Source: Candidatus Berkiella cookevillensis
Lineage (GTDB): Bacteria > Pseudomonadota > Gammaproteobacteria > Berkiellales > Berkiellaceae
DNA: 64,000 nt
NCBI RefSeq assembly: GCF_001431315.2
Contig: NZ_LKHV02000001.1
Coordinates: 2,418,001-2,482,000 of the forward strand
Reading direction: 5' to 3'
This document shows, piece after piece, positions 57,249-64,000 of this stretch. Below the pieces are notes generated by a model that made no database searches, was not told where the DNA came from, and was given only the letters and a program-made list of their open reading frames with translations. A program made the position numbers and the translations under genes. How positions within the stretch are numbered: the stretch's first letter is position 1; each line of letters starts with the position of its first letter.

Positions 57249-57818
57249 TTAAGCTGCTGCAGCTGCTGTTCGTTGTGGTGACAGCAACATGAAACTTGCG
57301 TTTAAATCTTCATCCACAATTCGAGTGCAGTCATAACTAGGACCTTGATGTTTGCAATATTTTAAAGCTTCCCATTCTTCACAATTCTTATAGTTGTTAT
57401 ACGCGGTTACAAAACCAACATCATAAAGATCTGCTACTTTATCAACAGCATAATCTGTTGCTATATTCAAAGGCATGGCACATAAAGGACCAACCGCCGC
57501 AGTATTTAAGGCGTACATACCACCTTTTACTAAAGCTCTACCCAAATTATCACCAGAAATAGCAGCATTTACGCCATTTGTAGCTATCGTTGTGACTGCT
57601 TGTGCAGCAAAATGAGCGCCAGGTACCGCAGTTGTAATCGCACCTGCTACTGCCATTTTACCCATTTCCATCGCTGTATTCTTTGCAGTATCTGCAACAA
57701 AGTCAGTTGCTACTTCTGTTGCTGGCGCACTGCCCAGGAAGAATCTTTTAAGGGCAAAATAACCATTTGTGATAAAGCTTGGTGTCAGCCTGGACACCAA
57801 CGTATTTAATATGCTCAT
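57249..57818 (-). CDS. Hypothetical protein with small-residue hydrophobic segments
   Basis: A 189-residue protein with AGGA before the ATG. After a short basic start (RLTPSFITNGYFALKRFF) it is dominated by Ala/Gly/Val/Thr segments (MEMGKMAVAGAITTAVPGAH, FAAQAVTTIATNGVNAAISG, GMYALNTAAVGPLCAMPLN), resembling DUF-type glycine-zipper proteins or colicin-like hairpins. A Cys-containing region (NYKNCEEWEALKYCKHQ) lies near the end. It lies 62 bases upstream of the gene at 56437 on the same strand. No family recognised; membrane association likely. Confidence 0.6.
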   Translation of the reverse strand: MSILNTLVSRLTPSFITNGYFALKRFFLGSAPATEVATDFVADTAKNTAMEMGKMAVAGAITTAVPGAHFAAQAVTTIATNGVNAAISGDNLGRALVKGGMYALNTAAVGPLCAMPLNIATDYAVDKVADLYDVGFVTAYNNYKNCEEWEALKYCKHQGPSYDCTRIVDEDLNASFMLLSPQRTAAAAA

Positions 57819-58116
57819 CTTGTTTTTCCTATTTATTTCAAATGTGAATATCTGTTCATTTATGCCAATTTACATTAGTGAACTGACTATGTCCAGCATA
57901 TTGACCTTGAAATGGATAAGTGGGCATTCACAACGATAAATGGTGTTATAAGGGATTATTTTTATGAAATATCATGTAGATATAAAAAAACGGTGTAACT
58001 AATCCTAATGAATATGCAATCTAAAAATAGCTTTAAAACAGTTGCAGGAAGGAGCGGGAAAATGAGGAATCTCAACAAAGATAGGCTTGGTAACCTATCT
58101 TTGCCAAATTTTATCA
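57819..58116. other. Intergenic, about 300 bases, with one terminator hairpin
   Basis: AT-rich; apart from the hairpin at 58076-58103 I see no gene or RNA. It should hold the promoter for the two leftward hydrophobic-protein genes. Confidence 0.35.
58076..58103 (-). terminator. Hairpin after the F-box gene
   Basis: CAAAGATAGG and CCTATCTTTG form a perfect 10-bp stem with an 8-base loop, just past the minus-strand stop at 58117. It is a probable terminator, although the following T-run is short. Confidence 0.6.
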
Positions 58117-58869
58117 TTAGATTGTTAATGATTTATTGTAGCGCGCACCTGAATAGGTATTTTCTGCTTTATAAGCAATAGCCAAATCAACTTCTGCAAT
58201 ACAATTTTTGAAAAGCAGATCTGTGTATCGATTCAAGCTTGCTTTTAATCTATCCAAGCTTTCCATTGATTGGTTTACTAAGCGATTCCATCTAGGCATA
58301 CCCTTTTCATCTACAAGAGGGCAGTTCAAATAAGTACAGATAAACTTATGTCGTTCTTCACGTGTTGCAAGGCAATTAAATTCTGTATTTAAAATACGCA
58401 ATTTCTTATCATCATGATTCACAGATTGATAACGTTCTTTATCAATAAATAATAATATTTTCTGTATTGGCTCTCTTTCAAAAAAAGTAGGTTTATCTGG
58501 CACCCAACCCTTCTTACCATCATCGCGTACAAATTTATCCGTGTATTTCAATAATAGCTCATCCACACTATCTGGACATGGATGAATAGAAACATTAAAA
58601 CCAACGATATTAGGTAATGCTAAGAACTTAGCATCCCAGCTATGATCATATATGTATTTTTCAGCACTCTTAATATCTTCTGAATTTAAAAGTGGAGCCA
58701 GATTAATATTATGAACCAACCAATGCCAAGATTTAGAGACACGCCTTAGTGTCAATAATGTCTTCAAATCAAAAAGCTGAAATATTATCCTCATGATATC
58801 ATCTGGCAATAATCCAGCATTTTCTATGCGTGTCAGTGGTTTCTTCTCAGATGATATTCCAGATAACAT
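58117..58869 (-). CDS. F-box domain protein, candidate host-ubiquitin effector
   Basis: A 250-residue protein with an N-terminal F-box (about residues 18-62): LLPDDIMRIIFQLFDLKTLL followed by TLRRVSKSWHWLV. F-box proteins bind Skp1 in eukaryotic SCF ubiquitin ligases; bacteria have no such ligase, so F-box genes in intracellular bacteria usually encode translocated effectors (for example AnkB and LegU1 in Legionella). The remainder (about 190 residues) is helical and charged with no repeat domain I recognise; it would be the substrate-binding part. No signal peptide. Transcribed alone. Confidence 0.82.
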   Translation of the reverse strand: MLSGISSEKKPLTRIENAGLLPDDIMRIIFQLFDLKTLLTLRRVSKSWHWLVHNINLAPLLNSEDIKSAEKYIYDHSWDAKFLALPNIVGFNVSIHPCPDSVDELLLKYTDKFVRDDGKKGWVPDKPTFFEREPIQKILLFIDKERYQSVNHDDKKLRILNTEFNCLATREERHKFICTYLNCPLVDEKGMPRWNRLVNQSMESLDRLKASLNRYTDLLFKNCIAEVDLAIAYKAENTYSGARYNKSLTI

Positions 58870-59060
58870 AATATAGCCTCAAAATATAAATTTAAGGGGT
58901 ATTGTACAATCTATTGAATAATAATAAAAAAAATAAAAGATGAGCGGTAATTTTATCAGCATAACTGAACAAATTATAGGAGTTCAATGAAGACAGATGG
59001 AATTTAAAAGATGGATACACTATGATAAATACTTGGCAAAGACAATAATGGATTATATGT

Positions 59061-60104
59061 ATGATACCTTCTCGTGGCTATGCTGTTCAAAATAAAAACA
59101 CCCCCTTAAGCCCTTATCATTTTCAGAGAAGAGAGCCAGGCCCACATGATGTATTGATTGATATTCTATATTGCGGCATCTGTCATTCAGATCTACATCA
59201 AGTTAAAAATGAATGGGGCAATGCACTATACCCGATGGTGCCAGGCCATGAAATTGTTGGCAAAATCCGTAAAGTTGGCGCTCAAGTAACACGCTTTAAA
59301 GAAAATGACCTCGCTGGTGTTGGTTGCCTCGTTGATGCCTGTAGAACTTGTCCAAGCTGCCACCAAGGCTTAGAACAATACTGCGAAAACGGCTTTATTT
59401 CTACCTACAATGGCTATGAAAAAGACGGGAAAACCCTTACTTTCGGTGGATATTCAGACTGTATTGTGGTGGATGAAAACTTTGTGCTTAAGATTTCTGA
59501 TAAATTGCCTCTCTCTCATACAGCACCTTTACTCTGTGCAGGTATCACAACTTACTCTCCCTTAATACATTGGAAAGCTCAAAAAGGACAAAAAGTAGGC
59601 GTGATGGGTTTGGGTGGCCTAGGTCACATGGCTGTTAAAATCTCCAATGCTTTAGGCGCACATACAGTTTTATTTACGCACTCTGCCCATAAAGAAAAAG
59701 ATGCATTAAGCTTGGGTGCAAAAGAAGTGATTCTCACAAAAGATGAAAATGCCTTTAAGAAACATGCGAATAGCTTTGACTTAATCATCAATACCATATC
59801 AGCAACGATAGATCTTGGACTCTACCTTGAAACACTCAAACGCGAAGGTACCTTAGTTTTTTTAGGTGTGCCTGAACATGAATTAAAACTTCATCCTTCG
59901 AATCTGATTTTTAAACGCCGTAATATTGCAGGTTCGCTCATTGGCGGCATCAAAGAAACTCAGGAAATGTTGGATTTTTGTGCACACCACAATATCTCTG
60001 CTGATGTTGAAGTTATTCCAATACAAAAAGTAAATGAAGCCTATGAACGCATGCTCAAAGGTGATGTCAAATACCGTTTTGTCATCGATATGCACACACT
60101 ATAA
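59061..60104 (+). CDS. Zinc-dependent NADP alcohol dehydrogenase, YahK/CAD-like
   Basis: A 347-residue medium-chain dehydrogenase of the cinnamyl-alcohol-dehydrogenase/YahK branch, reducing aldehydes. Catalytic Zn: YCGICHSDLHQVKNEWG and PGHEIVGKIRKVG; structural Zn: CRTCPSCHQGLEQYCENG; cofactor loop: GVMGLGGLGHMAVKIS. Full length. The ATG at 59061 has no clear ribosome site, but family similarity begins there (SRGYAVQNKNTPLSPYHFQ). It stands alone among hypothetical genes and may detoxify aldehydes. Confidence 0.92.
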   Translation: MIPSRGYAVQNKNTPLSPYHFQRREPGPHDVLIDILYCGICHSDLHQVKNEWGNALYPMVPGHEIVGKIRKVGAQVTRFKENDLAGVGCLVDACRTCPSCHQGLEQYCENGFISTYNGYEKDGKTLTFGGYSDCIVVDENFVLKISDKLPLSHTAPLLCAGITTYSPLIHWKAQKGQKVGVMGLGGLGHMAVKISNALGAHTVLFTHSAHKEKDALSLGAKEVILTKDENAFKKHANSFDLIINTISATIDLGLYLETLKREGTLVFLGVPEHELKLHPSNLIFKRRNIAGSLIGGIKETQEMLDFCAHHNISADVEVIPIQKVNEAYERMLKGDVKYRFVIDMHTL

Positions 60105-60120
60105 AAAATTAAAGGGGTGT

Positions 60121-60151
60121 CCCAGATATCTTTCTATGAAAAATATCTGGG
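60121..60151. terminator. Hairpin after the alcohol dehydrogenase gene
   Basis: CCCAGATAT and ATATCTGGG form a perfect 9-bp stem with a 13-base loop, 17 bases after the stop and before a convergent stop at 60180. Probably terminates both transcripts. The flanking GGGGTGTCC resembles the GGCTGTCC motif seen elsewhere. Confidence 0.55.
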
Positions 60152-60179
60152 CTTATCTGATTAATATCTCATAAACAGA

Positions 60180-60443
60180 TTATTTTCCAGGTCCAAATTT
60201 AGATCTTAACTCTTCTTCTTCCATCTTTGCATCTTCAGCAAGACCATTTACTTCATCATCAGAAATTGCCTCATATGACATTTCAAAATCCATTTCTTCT
60301 GTATTTAATTCATCTTCTGAACCAGCTTCATATTCTGGATGGCTTGCCTCAAAAGCTCTATCAACAATTTCATTTAAAGCATCTGTAAACGGATTCTTCT
60401 TTTCTTCTTCTTTCTTTGCTGTGAAAAAATTTAACATAATCAT
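60180..60443 (-). CDS. Small acidic hypothetical protein
   Basis: An 87-residue, very acidic protein with GAGGT nine bases before the ATG. The middle is Glu/Asp-rich (YEAGSEDELNTEEMDFE) and the C-terminus reads KMEEEELRSKFGPGK, an acidic block just before the end, like the E-block seen in many Dot/Icm substrates. No domain recognised. It could be a small secreted protein or a cytoplasmic acidic protein; the evidence is only compositional. Confidence 0.6.
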   Translation of the reverse strand: MIMLNFFTAKKEEEKKNPFTDALNEIVDRAFEASHPEYEAGSEDELNTEEMDFEMSYEAISDDEVNGLAEDAKMEEEELRSKFGPGK

Positions 60444-60589
60444 ATACTATACCTCATTTTGGTTGAATTTTATTAACAATGTGAAGTTTATTCGCTAATT
60501 CAAAAAATGAAAGTATAGAGCGATGTACGGAATACATTCACTGATAAAATGAAATTATCTGTCTATTACTTGGTTTATAGTGCATGAAA

Positions 60590-61927
60590 TCATTTAAAGG
60601 CAACCAGCCTAGAACTCTTTGGTGCAAGTCGCCTTGCAACTTCAACAGCAGCAGAAATAGCGCTTTCATGCGAATCATTTTCATGAATGCCTGGGAACCA
60701 AAGCCCCTTTTTGCCCTCTTGTTTTTGTGCGGCTTTATAAGCTTTATAGTAAGCCATATTCATATGTGTATGCTCAAAATTATAAACTGCATATGGATCT
60801 TCTGGCATAGCGCTCCCAGCATCATCTTTTGCTCGAATATCGTAAGTGACCCAGGTTTTTAATACTGGGGAAAGCTCATCACCTGTTTTCCAATTCTTAC
60901 ACATGGTCGTGGCAGCTGCTTTACCATTCCAACGAATATTTATAATTTGTGGCTGAGTATGAGGCATAAATCTTAAATTTTCACCTTTAGCCTCACTTAA
61001 GACAATTTTTGTATCAAAGGTCTTTACGTTATTAAATTTATGGACTAATTTATCAAGACTTGGAATATCTTTTAATATTTTTCCTGCAACTTTCGGGTTC
61101 ACTGCAAATATCACATGATCAAATAATGCAGATTCACCCGTTTCCTTTGTAACACGATATTGTCCCGCTTCTTCAGTAATAGATTTGATGGGAGAATTAA
61201 GCTGAATTTCTGTATTTTTAAGCTTTGCTTGCAATGCTCTAATATAACTACCAAACCCATCTGTTATTTCCATCCACTCATTATTTGCTCTCTCTCCATC
61301 TATGAAATATTTGAGTCCTTGGTATACTGACACTTCCTTGATGTCTTCAATACTAACACCCCATGCTGCTGAGAGAAGTGGATAGAGAAAGTTGTCTTTA
61401 AAATTTTCAGTAACCCATATAGAATCTAGAAATTCCTTTAAGGTAACATTATATACTTTATTATCAACCAGATTTTTTCCTTTATACATCATCCATTTTA
61501 ACTGTATAAGCCTAAAGAGATTACTAGGCCTCAAAGAATTAAACTCAATAGTGTTATCATGTATAGGCGGCAACACCATATGCTTTCGCGAGTTTACATC
61601 ATAGAAATTGAAGGCAAGTGCAAAAGTGGTTGTGGTAACAACTAATAACTCTAATAATTTTATAAAATTGGGATATGATGCTCGATTGAAGAACTCAGCA
61701 CCTGCATCAACAGCAACTTGCTTACCATTTCTATTGATATTTTCCGTTTTAGCATTTCCACCAAGCTGATCTTGCGCCTCAAAAACAGTTACATTGTGTG
61801 CTTCTTCTGTCAAATAAGCCGTTGCCAGACCTGCTGCACCGCCTCCTATTATGGCAACATTGTCTGCATACGCAGCACTCACTTTACACATCGTTATAAA
61901 AAATAGAAAAAGCACGTGTCTTTGCAT
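60590..61927 (-). CDS. Exported FAD-dependent amine-oxidase-like oxidoreductase
   Basis: A 445-residue flavoprotein. The signal-like start (MQRHVLFLFFITMCKVSAAYA) suggests export, though soluble family members usually lack one. The FAD Rossmann motif is NVAIIGGGAAGLATAYLTEE, followed by VTVFEAQDQLGGNAKTE, and the C-terminal FAD block GLWFPGIHENDSHESAISAA, as in protoporphyrinogen-oxidase/amine-oxidase-like proteins (COG2907 style). The substrate is unknown. It is transcribed alone on the minus strand. Confidence 0.82.
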   Translation of the reverse strand: MQRHVLFLFFITMCKVSAAYADNVAIIGGGAAGLATAYLTEEAHNVTVFEAQDQLGGNAKTENINRNGKQVAVDAGAEFFNRASYPNFIKLLELLVVTTTTFALAFNFYDVNSRKHMVLPPIHDNTIEFNSLRPSNLFRLIQLKWMMYKGKNLVDNKVYNVTLKEFLDSIWVTENFKDNFLYPLLSAAWGVSIEDIKEVSVYQGLKYFIDGERANNEWMEITDGFGSYIRALQAKLKNTEIQLNSPIKSITEEAGQYRVTKETGESALFDHVIFAVNPKVAGKILKDIPSLDKLVHKFNNVKTFDTKIVLSEAKGENLRFMPHTQPQIINIRWNGKAAATTMCKNWKTGDELSPVLKTWVTYDIRAKDDAGSAMPEDPYAVYNFEHTHMNMAYYKAYKAAQKQEGKKGLWFPGIHENDSHESAISAAVEVARRLAPKSSRLVAFK

Positions 61928-62087
61928 ATAAATCCCTTACAAGCCGTTCCACATCATTGAATCTCAGTGTAATAAAACTAAAAGTTGAGCTGCAATCTGT
62001 ATTTTTATTCAATCAGCATAAAGTACTTGTTTTTATAAACAGAGCTATCGTTCTAAAAGATTTTTTTGAGATCAGTTTGAAGAAAAT

Positions 62088-62714
62088 TCAAAAACGACGA
62101 CGATAAATATAGTCCATCGTCTGTTCACTCAAAGCACTGGCGCTTGCACTCATAAATCGAGACACTGTGGGCGTTGTATAAAGACTTGAAAAATAGTAGG
62201 TCATAGTACCAACAACTGCACTGGTTGTCGCTTTACCAATGGTAAAAGCCCAAGATTCGTCATTTGTACCTGTATATTCTGGCATATAATGTGTTGCTAT
62301 TTTGGCAGAAGAATCAGCAATCACACGAGAAGATACATTGATGGTTAAGTCGCTGCCACTGGTAAGCATATTAATACTCACACGAGCAAGAAACCCTGTG
62401 CTAGAACCAACAACTGAACGATTCAATGCTTGCTGGGCGAAAACAAGCCGTGATTGCATCCGCTGTAGTGTGTCTTCTTGACTTATATCGTGTGTTTGGT
62501 TCGTACGTGCTCTAATACGATTCATTAAGAGATTAATGCAGTTAGCACCTAAAGCTCCCACAAGAGAAAACCAAAGTGCAGTTTTCCCTTTATCGACACA
62601 TTCATCAACCACAATCTCTACACAAGACTGTAACCCTGCCATTGGATTTACTGTCACAACCACAGAACGTTCAGCGAGCAATTGTCCTAAATGCTTAAGT
62701 AGCTTTTCCTTCAT
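62088..62714 (-). CDS. Hypothetical protein with small-residue hydrophobic segments
   Basis: About 208 residues from the ATG at 62714, with GGA five bases upstream (a TTG at 62723 adds three). Hydrophobic, Ser/Ala/Gly-rich segments (TALWFSLVGALGANCINLLM and FTIGKATTSAVVGTMTYYF) suggest membrane association. There are basic helices between (NRIRARTNQTH) and a basic end YIYRRRF. The style resembles the proteins encoded at 56437 and 57249. No family recognised and no signal peptide. Confidence 0.6.
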   Translation of the reverse strand: MKEKLLKHLGQLLAERSVVVTVNPMAGLQSCVEIVVDECVDKGKTALWFSLVGALGANCINLLMNRIRARTNQTHDISQEDTLQRMQSRLVFAQQALNRSVVGSSTGFLARVSINMLTSGSDLTINVSSRVIADSSAKIATHYMPEYTGTNDESWAFTIGKATTSAVVGTMTYYFSSLYTTPTVSRFMSASASALSEQTMDYIYRRRF

Positions 62715-62875
62715 ACAATCCAATATTTATCATCAAAAAAATGAGACTAAAAAAGCAATTACTCTTTTCGTATAACACAGCAATATCCAAAATCTACCTA
62801 ATAGATACTAGATAATAAGAAACGCTATTTCGTTTTACTCACAAGTACTTCTGAATTTTCGGCATAACAAAAAAA

Positions 62876-64000
62876 TCAATTATTTTTCAACATACGTTGA
62901 CATGATTTCTTAACATCCGTTACTTTTTCGATAATGGTTGAATTATCAGAAGAAGTCAAAGACAAAGATTCTGCCATTTTTTGCAAACTTTCCAGCTCAG
63001 TTTGAAAACCAGAGACATCACCTGACAGACCTCTCACATGACGTGCTTTTTGAGAAAATACACTCAATAAGGCACGCTCTCTTGCTGGTACAACGGAATC
63101 TGTTGGAGAAGAAGAACTTTCTTCGGTGAGTGCAAATTTCTCAAGCAATATTGATAGGACTTGCTCATTTTCAAGTTGGCTACCCTTTAATGCATTTGTA
63201 TTAGTGCTATTTTCCTGATTTGTTTTTTTTCGTCTCTTCGGCTTAATAATGCGCTTACTAATAATATCTTCATCAGATGAAGTGGTAATATCTTTCATTT
63301 CAGTGGGAATGTCTTCAGGCGTTTTTTCAAGAACAACCGAAGAGGAGACCATCTTATCCAATCTTTTTTTATGCCCTGTACTGACACTACGTTTCTTTCT
63401 CACTTTACTTGATTTCAAGGCTTCCAGCTTATCAACCTCCTCTTGCAGACTCGGATCGTCCTCACTTAATTTAGATCTACCTTGCATCACAGAATCTATT
63501 GTTTTCAAGGTTGTACTACGTGATAATTTTGGCTTTTCTTTTTTATCTTTGTGCTTCTTTCCCAGGCTAACTGGTTCTCTCGTGAGTCTTGGTAAAGTAG
63601 CAAGCGTATGCTGCCTTTTCATTGCCTTATAATGTTCAAACGCCACATTTACGTCTAGAGGTTGTTCTAGGTATAATTTATAGAGCCTAGCACGCATATC
63701 TTTCAACCCCTCCAAGCTAGGTCTCATTTCAGCTTGCTCTTGCAATAAAATGGTAACCAAACTGGTTAATTCTTTCCAAACAACAGTGTTGTCTGTACTG
63801 CTGCCAAAAACATCTGGCATCATTTTGTGCAGTTCTACTAATTTCAAGTCAACCAATGTATCTTTAGATTTAGCTGCCAACATCATTTTCCTCAGTTCAG
63901 CCTGATAGTTAGCAGAGGTCAAAATTTCAGCAATCACAACACCTAAAGCCCAATAATCACACGCAAAATTGTAATAAGGTCGTGTTGAAATAGGCTCCAA
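62876..64000 (-). CDS. Eukaryote-like Ser/Thr protein kinase, C-terminal part with basic tail (5' end off-window)
   Basis: The frame is open to the right edge, so the start is outside; an in-frame TTG at the edge is coincidental. The first 110 residues match the C-lobe of a eukaryotic-type kinase: the subdomain IX block CDYWALGVVIAEI with its invariant Asp and Gly, and a subdomain XI-like region with RPSLEGLKDM. The catalytic loop and ATP site must be upstream. The tail of about 250 residues is disordered and very basic, with KKHKDKKEKPK, KVRKKRSVSTGHKKRLDK and KPKRRKKTNQ, resembling nuclear localisation signals, and Ser/Thr-rich blocks. Candidate translocated kinase. It converges with nothing visible and is followed by 150 non-coding bases. 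Confidence 0.75.
   Translation of the reverse strand: MEPISTRPYYNFACDYWALGVVIAEILTSANYQAELRKMMLAAKSKDTLVDLKLVELHKMMPDVFGSSTDNTVVWKELTSLVTILLQEQAEMRPSLEGLKDMRARLYKLYLEQPLDVNVAFEHYKAMKRQHTLATLPRLTREPVSLGKKHKDKKEKPKLSRSTTLKTIDSVMQGRSKLSEDDPSLQEEVDKLEALKSSKVRKKRSVSTGHKKRLDKMVSSSVVLEKTPEDIPTEMKDITTSSDEDIISKRIIKPKRRKKTNQENSTNTNALKGSQLENEQVLSILLEKFALTEESSSSPTDSVVPARERALLSVFSQKARHVRGLSGDVSGFQTELESLQKMAESLSLTSSDNSTIIEKVTDVKKSCQRMLKNN

Noticed and set aside
63998-64000. TTG at the right edge as the real start of the kinase-like gene
   Set aside because: The sequence begins inside the kinase C-lobe, so the true start and the N-lobe must lie beyond the window.

Overview
The window is AT-rich (by eye well under 40% GC), densely coded DNA from a gammaproteobacterium. 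It has no rRNA, no intact tRNA and no CRISPR array. Housekeeping genes of gammaproteobacterial type (yheU, tpm, frmA/frmB, corA, fadI-like thiolase, ycaC-like, class D beta-lactamase) lie between many eukaryote-like or host-directed proteins: two Fic proteins, an LRR protein, an F-box protein, a Ulp1/C48-type cysteine protease, a Ser/Thr kinase, a Dot1-like methyltransferase and a Sel1-repeat protein. That mix fits an intracellular member of the Legionellales (Legionella/Coxiella/Berkiella-like). The assignment is inference from gene content; no marker gene in the window proves it.

Layout. 1-7.4 kb: the end of an integrated element. It holds a leftward copper-resistance operon (Tat-exported multicopper oxidase cut by the window edge, TolC-type lipoprotein, His/Met-rich small protein, DUF2231 membrane protein, small periplasmic protein), the collapsed fossil of a second czcCBA operon, an AlbA_2/HATPase protein, a tyrosine integrase and a 3' fragment of a tRNA-Met gene that marks the attachment site. 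7.4-16.9 kb: exported and membrane hypotheticals, a Fic-LRR-Fic cassette and a 12-repeat Sel1 protein. 17-25.1 kb: tpm, a Dot1-like methyltransferase behind a CDF metal exporter, and divergently an intact czcCBA efflux operon; CDF and CzcCBA together should move Zn/Co/Cd-type ions from cytoplasm and periplasm out of the cell. 25.3-35 kb: mostly enzymes (isochorismatase-like, two SDRs, OXA beta-lactamase, 2OG-Fe(II)-oxygenase-like, O-methyltransferase, PLP decarboxylase plus ATP-grasp ligase, GNAT, thioesterase), broken up by small inverted-repeat elements. 35-42.6 kb: a Ulp1-like protease with basic nuclear-localisation-like patches, yheU, a patatin/beta-barrel protein and an OmpX-like porin. 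42.7-53.9 kb: formaldehyde detoxification (frmAB) with thiolase and corA in one leftward run, then grpB-like, catalase, adenosine deaminase and a frameshifted LysE/ArgO exporter. 54-64 kb: an accessory stretch rich in effector candidates (a convergent kinase-like pair, two proteins with long small-residue hydrophobic segments, an F-box protein, and a Ser/Thr kinase with a basic tail running off the right edge), mixed with an alcohol dehydrogenase and an FAD amine-oxidase-like protein.

The points I consider most worth following are the Ulp1-like protease and the kinase with nuclear-targeting-like tails, the Fic-LRR-Fic cassette with the variant motif HPFWDANCR, the Dot1-like protein beside a metal exporter, the fossil czc operon, several short mobile elements that redefine the 3' ends of genes, and a canonical -1 slippery heptamer exactly where the ArgO reading frame breaks.
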